The notes below the pieces were generated by a model. The model made no database searches, was not told the DNA's origin, and saw nothing but the letters and a program-made list of their open reading frames with translations. The position numbers were made by a program, and so were the translations under genes. DNA of 64,000 nucleotides. It comes from Isoetes taiwanensis (taxonomy: Eukaryota; Streptophyta; Lycopodiopsida; Isoetales; Isoetaceae). The stretch is from NCBI GenBank assembly GCA_021234155.1, contig JAJEKV010000107.1:246001-310000 (forward strand). The letters are read 5' to 3'. Below, in pieces: positions 1 through 10,074 of the stretch (its first letter is position 1; every line of letters starts with the position of its first letter).

Positions 1-1005
1 GGGGTCTCTGATGTGGCCACCTCCTTATCCAAATCCATGGAAACCTCCTCTTCCTTAAGTTCTTGCTGCTCCTCCTTCAAATGAGCAGGATTGTAGTATA
101 AGTCCTCTCCTTCATCATCTGAACCCGAGGGAACCTCAACCATATTGATATTTGGGACATGAGGTCCCATAGCCGTGAAGGCATCTGGTGAGGGCTGAGA
201 GGCCGGCTCCTGCATCACGAAGTCCTGAAGCCGTAGCAATGTCTCGGCGGGTTCGATAGTCTCCTGGCGGAACTGGAGCAGCTGCTGCACCTCCGGAGGA
301 AGCTCAATAGAAGTGAAGTCGATGAAATCGTCCATACAATACTCCGCAAGCTCATAAAGCACATGGTCTTTACGCTTGCGTCTAAATCCGGCCACCATGT
401 GATAAGTCCAGATAATATCATCCAAGAGAAGATATTCTTGCCCTTGGTGATAAATAACTGGAAGGCCATCCAGCCCTGACAAGCCTACAGCTTGCTCACG
501 GCGCGGTGGCAGCTCTTCCGCCAACTGCTTCCAACGGGCGAAGTCGCCCATGCCTATGTGTTCGTCTTCCCCCTCCTCGAAAGACTTAGGCAGTTTGCCT
601 TTCTCTATAGGCAAGGTTTCATCCTCGACGTATTGGTCCATGAGGATGGCTAGGGCGAAGGCAACCTCAAGATATTGCCGCCCCTGATGCTGCACAACGG
701 GCAGGTGTTTGCCCCATCGGAGCTTCCCCTTCAGCACATCATATGCATGAGTGTCCCCCCCTAACATCTCCCGGACTACCTCCCTCTCCAGATACAGTTG
801 GGGAGGATCCCCAAGAGGAATACACAGAGGGAGCATCTCCTCCATGTAGAAGTTTAGAAATCCGGCATACATAATCCGGATGCCGCTGCATGTTGGTAAT
901 GAGGTCTAGGCGCTGGCATAGCAAGGGCCTCAACAGGTCGAAAGGGACTTGCGGATCCCACTGTTCTCTGTCATGGTACCATGCGAGAAGGTCAGCGGCG
1001 GCCAT
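1..1005 (-). pseudogene. ORF2 of the left Ty3-type element (accessory ORF, cut by window edge)
   Basis: I do not recognise this protein. Reading starts at ATG 1005 (MAAADLLAWYH) and runs to about 860, where a frameshift moves it into a frame that stays open to the left edge, roughly 290 more residues. The start resembles the short frame at 8283 of the plus-strand element: MA, then WY at matching positions, then spaced DL, R-x-P, LP and G-x-D-x2-A. So both are the second gene of related elements. A short module, LPV-[VI]-x-HQG-x2-YL, occurs twice (about 670-708 and 431-471). The C-terminal part is acidic. No catalytic motif is visible. The H3-like ORF1 lies just upstream on the same strand; the 228 bases between them are AT-rich and empty. 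Confidence 0.6.
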
Positions 1006-1233
1006 GGCACTAGAAGGGAGGAGGAAGCAAGAAAAACAGAGAGAACAATTTGAAATGCACGCTAAAAACCCTTTTTAAACCCTTATTATTATTGTGCTGA
1101 TGTCAGCAATTTCACATTTAAAATAAAATATGAGGTTCTCAATACAACTTCAACTTAGAACAAAAAGAGTTTTTATTATTTATCAAAAAAAAAATTTACA
1201 ATAGAAAAAAAAAAAAACCCTGGTAACACAAGG

Positions 1234-2452
1234 CTAAGGACACTCCCCCCGAATCCTGCGGGCGAGGGCTAAATCCTTTGATAATGGTGACTCTCTTTGC
1301 GTGAATCGCGCAAAGGTTAGCGTCACCAAAAAGTGCCACCAGGTAGGCCTCCGCAGCCTCTTGAAGTGCCAAAATTGCAAAGGTATGGAAGCGGAGGTCG
1401 GTCTTGAACTGCTGCGCGATCTTCCGTACCAGCCTCTGGAAGGGAAGCTTCCGTATCAGAAGCTGTGTGGACTTCTGAAACTTGCGGATTTCCCGCAAGG
1501 CCACGGTACCGGGTCGGTACCGATGGGGCTTCCTTTGTGGGGCAGCTCCAGGCACGGTCTTGGCCCCAACGGCTGGCCGGGATGCATCCACACGCTCCTG
1601 CCTCCGATCTGAGCTCGCCTTCTTACCAAAGGCTCCGACAGTCTTTAATTTTTCTTTATACTGACTGCCGGATTTCCCGGCCACGGCCTTCTTCCGGTGC
1701 TTAATGGTCGTGTGCTCGGTGGGTATTGGTCCGGCCCCACTCCCTGATGCTCGGTTCAGCTGGTCCTGCCGAGCCTTCTCCTCCCGTTCAAGCCTCTCGT
1801 GCTCTTCCCGGAACTCCCGGGCTCTCCTTAGATCCTCTTGAACTTGGGCAAAATGCTGCGCTGCACTTCGGCGAAGAAGTTCAGCATGGTACCGCTGAGG
1901 CCGCAGACCCATATCTATCTGAATGGTTGTCAGATAGTCCAGGCTAATATCTGGGATTTCCCCCCATATAAAGCTGCTGGAATCCTCATGCCAACGGTAT
2001 GGGGGAACCTCAATTGCTCTGCCATCTATGACGGCAAGGCCGTCCCCGAGGTACGGGTACTCCCTTCCCCGAGCCGCCGTATCAGCCCGCTCTATTTCCC
2101 GGTGGTCATCCTCCCTGGCCAAGCCTCTGACACGGTTGGCCTCTGTCCTGATGTCTTCCTCCTCGGTATGCCCTTCCTGTTCGGGAGGATAGAATTTAAT
2201 CAGCACCATGACCATGTCATGTTGCTCGACGATGGTGTAGGAAAGCTGGCGGAGGTTCAGCCGGATCAAAAATGGCTCTGAGAAGTGATAGATAGGATAG
2301 GGAATCCTATCATTATTCTCAAACCGGTTCACCAACTCATCCAAAAGGATGTCGATGAAAGCCGGGTCTGTAGCCATGTATCGGGCGATCATGGCATAAA
2401 TCTCCACTATGCTGAGGGTAGAAGGGTCCGGGGCGCTCTTTGTATTGGCCAT
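1234..2452 (-). CDS. ORF1 of the left Ty3-type element: large insert plus C-terminal histone H3 fold
   Basis: About 405 residues. The last quarter is an unmistakable histone H3: [14 protein letters not shown] from nt 1528, [42 protein letters not shown]. After RVTII the frame shifts (net loss of two bases near 1283); the next frame encodes [14 protein letters not shown] and a stop at 1236-1234, which is where H3 itself ends. I start at ATG 2452 rather than at the upstream ATG 2632 because it gives MANTKSAP, resembling the H3 start MARTKQTA. Between tail and fold lie about 300 residues: a hydrophobic helical stretch, a charged stretch with many RE/ER pairs, and a basic linker before the fold. 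The same plan is seen in the plus-strand element at 6361. Host chromatin packaging, targeting or silencing evasion are only guesses. Confidence 0.8.
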
Positions 2453-2740
2453 AGCGGTGGCACTAAGGTCTACGAAGTCGGGCGATGAGGCGCTGGTGGC
2501 GAAAAAGGTGGCAAGGGAGGCGCTAGGGTCCACAAGGCACAAGGGCGAAAAAGCAGAGTCAAGTCCGGTGGCGATGGCGGGCGTCGGCTCTGGCGGTCGA
2601 AGACGCTGAAGGCAAGGCAAAACAAACAACAAAAAGAAATTTTTAACGGCCAGATAACTTTTGAAATTTTAAAATTTTTCCTATTAACTTTTTAATTTTA
2701 TTATTATAAAATAATTATACGGCAGAAATACGCGGGGCAT

Positions 2741-2930
2741 ACGGTCGGGCGCCGGCTGCATTATACGTGCTCCCGCCTCGACTGGGGGTCGTCGAAAAGC
2801 AAGCGGCGCCCGAGTTGACTTTTTGGGGCCGCGTTGACTCCCATCTGTACGGTCGGGCGCCGACTGCATTTTCGGCTCTTCCTCCGTGACTACAAGACGA
2901 TAAAAAGCAAGCGGCGCCCGAGTTGGTTTT
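2741..2930 (-). repeat. Two ~85-bp hairpin-bearing repeats in the leader of the left element
   Basis: Two similar units, 2741-2820 and 2848-2930, each begin with CGGTCGGGCGCCG and end with GCAAGCGGCGCCCGAGTT on the plus strand, so GGGCGCC and GGCGCCC can pair within a unit around a 40-50 base loop. They lie between the PBS and ORF1. A packaging, dimerisation or translation signal is possible, but nothing here proves it. Confidence 0.65.
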
Positions 2931-3227
2931 CGGGCCTGCCCTTGACCAATTTTCGCCTGGAGACGACTGTTCTAGGGTAATTTAAGTACGCCCGATCCAA
3001 TGGAACCACCTTCTCCGCCTTTTGAGCTACCCACTGATATTTACATTTCTTCCAATCTTGGGCCCTCCATTCGCCCTATCTTCTTTAAAGCTACAATTTC
3101 ATAATTTAACCTAATACCAAACCAAACATCAAAGAGGACTAACAACACATTAACTTAGCCTCCTCCTAACTACCGTACTACGAGTTAGTGTTTGGCCAGT
3201 GCTATGATTTCGAGCAACCGAAATCAC

Positions 3228-3240
3228 GGCTCTGATACCA
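3228..3240 (-). other. Primer-binding site, initiator Met-tRNA type
   Basis: On the minus strand the sequence reads TGGTATCAGAGCC, the usual plant Met-tRNA primer site. It sits one base inside the LTR end (CGTCACA, ending at 3242) and fixes both the LTR boundary and the orientation of the left element. Confidence 0.85.
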
Positions 3241-3241
3241 C

Positions 3242-4139
3242 TGTGACGCTCCCTGAATATATACGACCCTGGTCGTGTACATACGGGGACTTTTCCCTCC
3301 CATGGCGACCATCCCGCCACGAGCAGGGCCCTCCATCTAACCCGGGACGTCTACGTAGAGACGCTCAGGTGAAGGTCACGGAGGGGTCATTCGGCCCACG
3401 CCTTCGATGGGCGCCTACGTCGCGGAAGCATGAATACAAGGGTTAGCACACAACATTCCATATACAAATAGCCACCACGAAGGGTGGCTCATCCATCCAA
3501 ATACCAGCAACAAAGAATATGCATCTAAACTAAGAAAACACCCAAAACCCGGGTTCTACCCCAGCTCAGACTCTTGTGGGGGATCGACTGACGGCTGGGT
3601 CTCAGGAGATCAGCAGACCGAATCTTGGCATGGCGTTAGCTGGCATAGAACATCGGCTAGGGTTGTCCACTCCATCCGCCCCTCTTGTGCACACTTTGCA
3701 GATGGGTCGATTCACGCTATGGCTTCGCTATAGCCTTCCGGAGACGCAGACTCAAGGTATCACCCTTTGAGCCTACTCCAGGCTCATGACACCTGGTCCG
3801 ATGAGGCAGGTCGGGGAGGCGTCCCCTTCCAGGATCACAGTGGTTCCGTGGGTGAGCTAGAGAATACGTGCCGCATCAGCGACCCCCGCATCCGTACCCA
3901 ACTTACTCACCCTAAATCTACTCAAAGTGCATGGTGCCCCATACGGGTCACACCACTACACCCAGGGAGTGTCAGACCCATACCCGGCCCTCTACGTGAC
4001 CGGCTATCGGGCCTAGCCCATTGTAGGAGTCTCAGGAGCCTTTTATGTTCGTGCAAGACCCCATCCCCACTTCACCACTGTGTCCCTTGTCTGGTGCTAA
4101 CCCAGACCATAGCGTCTATGACCCGGTGGGCTCTTGTGC
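3242..4139 (-). repeat. 5' LTR of the left element, inner portion
   Basis: Starts TGTGACG on the plus strand (the LTR's CGTCACA end). Read on the minus strand it aligns with the second half of the LTR of the 4140-17335 element: the same run of CATCGGACCAGG, GGCTA, CCCATCTGCAAAGT, GCACA, GAGGGGCGG and AACCCTAGCC segments in the same order. The bases TGTGC at 4135-4139 are the target duplicated when the younger element inserted. Confidence 0.85.
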
Positions 4140-5782
4140 TGTGACGGTCCAGGGGAATATACGCCATAAATACGTATATTCCTGGATCCGTCACTATACA
4201 AGTCTATCTTCATAGCCTTGTATACCATAGATTGTGGCACTAGGGGGCATGGCCAAGTTATTCACCTAACTTAGCCAACCATAGGTTAAGACCATTATCC
4301 ACGTGGCCTTAACCTATTGGGCACCCGCCACCCAGGACGCACCCGATTGGTACCACGTGGCATCCTAGGTGGACCTAACTTATATAGGCTGGAACCCTAA
4401 CCCTAGGCCTTTTCCAGCCCTAGCACCCAGAGACTCATCTACTCGTTCGAAACCCCGTTTCGAACATCGTCTGCTGTGGCATAGACTGGTGCAGCAGCCC
4501 CCGTAGGGTAGACTCGTTCTTGGAGCAAGAGCAGCATCACGTGAGTCGAAGACCATGGAGGCACACGGGTCTGGAGGGAGAGCTTCAGGAGCAGGTATGT
4601 AGGGTAGTAGTTGTGATAGCTCATCTGGAATTAGCATTCCAGGTGTGCTAGTATCTTGTATCTAGAGTAGAGCCATCCTAGAACCCGTATTCAGCATCTT
4701 GAACCCTAATCAATGAACCCTAACCATTAGTTAGATTTGTATGATTAGGTTAAGATGTTCTTCTTATGATCATACTTAGGATATGATGATTATGTGATGT
4801 TGGTTGATCATGTTTGCTCCTCTTGTATTGGGAAGGGGGGTAGAGACCTAGAGCCATATGTAGTATGCTCCTAGAGTAGATCCCTTAGTTCCTATTAGTT
4901 GCGGCCTGTGCATAGGAGCCCACCAGGCTATCGAGGCTATGATGTGACTCAGCACCACATAACGGGGCTAGAGGGAATGTGGAGGGAGGATCCCCTGGCC
5001 GAGTGGGGGCTTGAGGGGGATCCCATAGCGGGCTAGGCTTATGGTCTGGTCACCGTGTGGGCCGAGCATGGGTCCGACACCTCTGGGGCAATGGTGTCGC
5101 CGCCTCTCGAGAGCTGCAAGTGTTGGCTTGGCTCTCGTTTTTGGGGGGTTAAGTCGGCACGAATCGTGTGTCGCCACACGATTCTCTAGCCGCCACCGGA
5201 ACCTCTAGACCACAGGAAGGGAGATGCAACCCTTCTGTTTCATCGGACCAGGGAGATGCAACCTGGAGTAGTCCCGATGGGTGATGCCATGGGATTGCGT
5301 ATCCGGAAGGCTAGAGTCATGCCAGAGCCTGATTTAGCCCATCTGCAAAGTATGCACAGGAGGGGCGGGTGGAGTGGTCAACCCTAGCCATTGTCTTATG
5401 CCAGCCCTCGTCATTGCCATGACTCAGTCTGCTCTATCTTGAGGCCTAGCCAGTCAGTCATCCTCCTTATGAGTCTGAGCCGGAGTAGGAGCTCTCATGT
5501 TTTATGGTTTATGATTATCATCTTTGTATTGATATATGTGTGATGCACTACCCTTCGAGGTAGTACTTATATGTTTGATGCTAGTTCTGACATGTTATCG
5601 CTTCCGCTGTTATAGGAGCCCATAGGGGAAGGGCGCGCAAGACACCTTCCTGTTCCCTCCCCGCACTAGGGATCACCTCAGAGTGCGGGGTAGACGAAGG
5701 GCCCGTGCGGTTGTTGAGCCGGACGGGGGATTTCCTGCCGAGTGTACGGCTGAATGCCGTATGTTTAGCAGGGAGCGTCACA
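4140..5782 (+). repeat. 5' LTR of the plus-strand Ty3-type element
   Basis: 1,643 bp with TGTGACG and CGTCACA ends. Apart from scattered differences it matches the 3' LTR at 15694-17335. No coding content; the short frames inside are noise. A TATATA stretch near 4380 precedes GGCTGGAACCCTAACC and is a possible promoter, which is inference only. The 5' tip can fold into a long hairpin (separate entry). Confidence 0.95.
4141..4194 (+). repeat. Terminal hairpin at the LTR 5' end
   Basis: Arms 4141-4163 (GTGACGG, TCCAGG, AATATACG) and 4173-4194 (CGTATATTCCTGG, ATCCGTCAC) are complementary apart from small indels. The 3' LTR has the same structure. The left element's LTR tip (18024 back to 17972) has an analogous hairpin of different sequence. 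Confidence 0.75.
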
Positions 5783-5783
5783 A

Positions 5784-5795
5784 TGGTATCAGAGC
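5784..5795 (+). other. Primer-binding site, initiator Met-tRNA type
   Basis: TGGTATCAGAGC begins one base after the 5' LTR end, the standard arrangement for priming of minus-strand cDNA by initiator Met-tRNA. The 565 bases that follow, up to ORF1, form an AT-rich leader without a convincing gene. Confidence 0.95.
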
Positions 5796-6360
5796 AATGT
5801 TCTTGGTTGACCAGGAACTAGCACTGACCATAACCATGAAAGTAGTCTAACAAGCCTATAGGAGGTGTGAAATAAACATTTCCACCGTTGAACTGCGAAA
5901 GTAGGGGAAAAAAATTTTCTCCTAGGTAGTGGGTCAGGATTTAGGTTAAGTGTTAGACGAAGGAATGAGTGAGTCAAATTCATCTTCTAGTAAATTTGGA
6001 GTAAAAATTATGCATCTGCATCAAATTTCACCTAAAATGGGTCGAAGAATCATACCAATTGGAGACCCAGGTGAAAAATGGCGCAAATCCATAATTAGCA
6101 CCTCAAACCATTAGAAAAATTCGAAAATTTAAGGTATAATATGAATTAATATAGGCTTAATATATACATTAATAATTAAATAATTACTAAATATGGTGTA
6201 ATTAATAAGGGGGGCTAATAAATAGGGGTATTTATGGTAGGAGAATATTCCCAGGGACCCTCCTTTTTAAATATCTGACACCTCATTCTCTCTCTCCAAC
6301 TCTTCACCTTCACCTCTCTCTTGCTCAGCCTTATGTCACCCATTTCCTGAACCGTAAGAT

Positions 6361-7479
6361 ATGGCTCGCACCAAGCAAACAGCCAGGAAGTACAACGAGC
6401 GCCCCACCCTCTCCATGGCGCAAGCGGCAGCAGGTCGGCACGTCAAGAAGGTTCCTGAGCACCTTCGACCGAAGCCCGGAGGCGAGGAGTCGCCCTCAGG
6501 CAGCAGCAGCGACCAGAGCTTCCACGATGCCGAGGGAGATACACCTAGCCCCAGCAGCAGATCGTCGTCGGCAGGAACCCAAAGGACCGACGAATCCCGC
6601 CACTTTGGGCCCTCGACAGACACAGAGGTAGAGGAGCAGGTGGAAGAGCAGGTGGAAGTGCAGCAGCAGCAGCAACAAACTCAAGAAGCAGGCCCTTTGG
6701 CGCCGAAGAAGAAGGGCAAGGAGAAGGTTGCGGAGTGGCCAGAGGAGAAGGCCGCTAGGAAGAAGAGGGAGCGGGAGAGGGAGCTCAGACAGCAGGAGCG
6801 AAGGACGAAGAGAAGGAACGACGAGCCTCGCCGGACCGTCGTCATAGAAGAGCCTCCCCAACACCAACATGAGGAGGTGGAGGAAGAAGAAGAGGAAGGG
6901 GACACCGAAGCCGTCGGGGAAGCTTCAAACCCCGACGGAAGACCACCCTACCCGAAGTGGCCGGACCCACCGAAGGTGGTCAAGAAGCAAAAGGTAGGAG
7001 AGCGGGAATTCATGCTCCGCCAGGATCGTGAATTCCTGCGCAAGATGAAGGCATACCAAGAGTACCTCCGTCGTTGGACGAGGTACAACGATTGGTATTG
7101 CCGCCAGGAGGTGCAGCGGGTTGTGGAGGGCGGCAGGCCGAAGAAAAACCAGCCCAAGCCACCCCCACCTAGACCGGAAAAACCCAAAAGGGTTCACCAC
7201 GGGCCGAACAGCACGTACGCCCGGGTGTTTAGGGAGATAAGGCACTTCCAGATGTGCACGAATCTCCTGATAAGGAAGGTGCCTTTCGAGCGTCTCCTTA
7301 GGGACCGGACAGATTATAGGGTCACCCCTCTAATGACCCGGGCCCTGCAAGAAGCCGCCGAAGCAGAGCTGGTGCAGCTCTTCGAGGAAGGGAATCTCTG
7401 TGCCATCCATGCTAAGAGAGTTACCCTTATGCCAAAGGATATTCACTTAGCACGGAGGATTCGCAGAGAGAGGCCCTAG
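6361..7479 (+). CDS. ORF1: histone H3 tail, ~270-residue insert, histone H3 fold
   Basis: 372 residues, intact. Residues 1-10 are [10 protein letters not shown], exactly the start of histone H3 including the K4 and K9 positions. Residues about 11-275 are not H3: a low-complexity acidic and glutamine-rich stretch, then a strongly basic stretch ([19 protein letters not shown]), then proline- and lysine-rich linkers. Residues about 283-372 are the H3 fold: [52 protein letters not shown], and a C-terminus [16 protein letters not shown] that ends where H3 ends. It looks like an H3 gene opened between tail and fold. It occupies the slot before ORF2 and gag-pol, as in the minus-strand relative. Incorporation into nucleosomes, binding of H4, or mimicry of the H3 tail are inferences. 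CENH3 seems less likely because the first ten residues are those of canonical H3. Confidence 0.92.
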   Translation: MARTKQTARKYNERPTLSMAQAAAGRHVKKVPEHLRPKPGGEESPSGSSSDQSFHDAEGDTPSPSSRSSSAGTQRTDESRHFGPSTDTEVEEQVEEQVEVQQQQQQTQEAGPLAPKKKGKEKVAEWPEEKAARKKRERERELRQQERRTKRRNDEPRRTVVIEEPPQHQHEEVEEEEEEGDTEAVGEASNPDGRPPYPKWPDPPKVVKKQKVGEREFMLRQDREFLRKMKAYQEYLRRWTRYNDWYCRQEVQRVVEGGRPKKNQPKPPPPRPEKPKRVHHGPNSTYARVFREIRHFQMCTNLLIRKVPFERLLRDRTDYRVTPLMTRALQEAAEAELVQLFEEGNLCAIHAKRVTLMPKDIHLARRIRRERP

Positions 7480-7711
7480 CCCTCAATTTTGTAAATTTTG
7501 TTAGAAAAGCTAAAATTTTCATGTAACTGTGTTTCCTTGTTAATATAAAAGTTATTTCCCTCTGTAATTAGAAAAATGTTGGATGCTTGAAATCTAGGAA
7601 ATAGAACCCAATTGTAGTAGAATTCTTCATAGCACGCTTAGGAATACCCTAGAAAGCATGACTACAACGAAATTTTGGCAAAAACTCATCAAAAAAAAGC
7701 AAAAATCGAGG

Positions 7712-7983
7712 CAACCGGGTGAGACCGCGCCAATGGCCTATGCGTCCGCGACGCGGGCACGTTTCGCGCGGATTCACCCGACTGCCCCAAAAACATGCTT
7801 TTAGATGTCAGTTTTGCTCAAAATAAGTTGCTAGTTAGCTTAGAATCGGTCCAATTAGCCATGTTAGCATCTTCAAACTTCCAAAAATGACCAAAAATGG
7901 CTCCAAAATAGGCCAACCGGGTGAGACCGCGCCAAACGCGTCTGCGTCCGCGACGCGGAGGCCATCCGCGCGGATTCACCCGG
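7712..7983 (+). repeat. Two ~70-bp GC-rich hairpin repeats between ORF1 and ORF2
   Basis: Units 7712-7780 and 7913-7983 share CCGGGTGAGACCGCGCCAA, GCGTCCGCGACGCG and CGCGCGGATTCACCCG. CGGGTGA at one end can pair with TCACCCG at the other, and the middle GCGTCCGCGACGC is itself self-complementary. They stand out against AT-rich surroundings. The left element has a comparable pair, different in sequence, in its leader. The rest of 7480-8282 holds no gene I can see. Confidence 0.7.
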
Positions 7984-8282
7984 GTCAGCCCATTTTTGAC
8001 CCAAATTAGCCAAATTTGATCCAACAAATTGCCATGTAGTGTTTCTTGCTTTGTTTTGCTTAAGTTTGCACTTCATGGTAGCTCATTTGGACACCCAGAG
8101 CCATAGAACCAAGACCGTCTTAGGTAGGTACCTTTTTGCATGAACCCCGAGGTCATCCATAGTCTATAAAAAGAGGTCTCATTTGCCATTTTTCCTTCTA
8201 CAGAACTGCTCCCAGCCCCTTAGGCGATTTTCTGATCCTCCATTGATCTTTGCAAGCCATTTTCTGCACCCTTTCCTGCTCT

Positions 8283-9787
8283 ATGGCGCCCAGCAACTTT
8301 GAAAGATGGTACAATGCTGCAAGCCATATCCATCACCTTCCGGTAGACCAAGCCTTCTCTGTGTTCGACCACTTGTTTGATCTTCATGCAACTCTGGCTA
8401 GAACACCCTACTACACGGACATTATGTGCCAATATGACCAGCAGGTCCTGCCTTGGGAAGTTAGACTACCTCCTAGGGGAGGGAATTGGGTTTCTCTTGA
8501 GTCACTCACCCAAGCCTTAGGTCGAGATCCAAAGGCAAGAAGCAGCTATGGGATAGGACTAGGACCATGCCCGATTACATGACCTGCCCAGACAGCCCAG
8601 ACGAGGTACCTTTCGTCCCAGACAGCCCTTGCCCTTTTCATGCACTATAAGTCAATCAATAAAGTAGGGGAACCTTCTTTCAGCCCCTAGACTTAGCGCC
8701 ACTCGATACTCGTAGGGCCCAGGATCAAATCTTGAATATAGAATCCTCAGCCTATGAATACCAGGGCACGGCGTCAGGGGCACCAGTTTTGCAGATCCAT
8801 GAAGACTACGAGCAGCTAGGGGAGCAAAACCCAGAATGGGAGAGCAGGGAGGCAACAAGGATGCAGAGATACATGTCGAGGCACGACGACGACATGAGAA
8901 GAGCTACCGAGCCACCGGTCGGCATCACAGCTCTGTCACCGATAGTCATCGACGGGGAGGAGTACATTTTTGCAAACGACATCCTCAACTTGTCCTATTG
9001 CCAGGAACAGGGTCTTCGAATTGACGAACTCTTAGGCATGATAGCACATTTCATCGACTACTCATACCAGGAGATTCCAAGGGAGCTGGCGGAGAGACAC
9101 TCTTATGCTGGGGAGACAATGTCGGATATAGCCGCCTATCAGCAGATAAGGGAGATCTATCGACAGCAGGAACCTATCATTTCAGAGGAGGAGTTCCAGC
9201 AGATACAGAGCACATTGTACAAACCAGGGAGGGGCCCAAGCTCAAGCCGAACAGTTCGAGCCAGGAGCATGAGGGAAGGGTCTAGCAGCATCAACTTAGA
9301 CAACGCAACCAGCATGTGGAGAGATCATGAAGATATTATGGCAGTAGATCCCTACGGCGAAGTAGCTCAAAGGAAGGGCACTGGATCGCGAGGCACAGGG
9401 AAGGGCATGGCACTTCGCTACTATCTTCCAGCCCTTAGCCAAGGGCAAATGATAGTCTTCCACAAGGAGTTCAGCCCAAGGGGGGAAGAATCCGTGGCAC
9501 TTCTCATAGCACTCTCGGGCTTCGGGCAGCATTCGAAGATATACGCCCATGCCGACCACATCATTCTTTTCAACAGGGCCGTCGCGCTATATTGCCTCGA
9601 CTTTGCGAGGGGACACCTTAGGGACGCAACACTTTCAGTGATAGCAGCAACGGCACCAGAACTCCCAGAACCGGAAATGACCCGAGCACTTGAAGGGAGA
9701 TCGACAAGGAACATCTTGCGCAACCTCGGCAAAGGCCTCCGATTAAGAGATGTCAAGAACTTCTTCAAGCTTTCAGGAGGCCATTGA
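8283..9787 (+). pseudogene. ORF2 of the plus-strand Ty3-type element (accessory ORF, broken)
   Basis: The function is unknown to me. The first part (8283-8582, MAPSNFERWYNAAS) aligns with the start of ORF2 in the left element. The reading then moves frame near 8565 and meets two stops (about 8648 and 8657) before a long open stretch from 8660 to 9787; the first ATG inside it is 8732. The module PIVIDGEEYIFANDIL corresponds to the HQG-x2-YL modules of the other copy. Downstream are a glycine/serine/arginine linker and a helical C-terminal domain of about 130 residues. It sits between H3-like ORF1 and gag-pol, each apparently translated separately. It could be an extra structural protein or a divergent nucleic-acid binder. 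I found no zinc knuckle and no enzyme motif. Confidence 0.6.
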
Positions 9788-10074
9788 ATAGTTGTAAAAT
9801 TTTCTTAAGTTTTGTGCTAAATGATTTCTTGTACCCCATTATGCTAAGACATATCTACCTTATCATGTAATCTTTATGTATTAATGGCTATTAACTGTTT
9901 TATAAATGCAAAGCTTTGTATGATTTCCTTTATAACTAAAGATAATTTAATTACAAGTAAGATTGACCAGCATCTAACCCAAATAACATGTATTGATGAT
10001 TAATCCTTGCAGCAAGGAACTCAAGTGCAGGATCCCAAGACCAGCACCGACAATGCAATTGGGTACCAAGGAAT

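Noticed and set aside
1301-2609. Plus-strand frames opposite the minus-strand H3 ORF
   Set aside because: Shadows of the H3-like gene; no homology and no start or splice context.
6361-7479. Ordinary host histone H3 or CENH3 gene
   Set aside because: About 270 non-histone residues separate tail and fold, and the gene lies between the PBS and gag-pol of an LTR element. A second element has the same plan.
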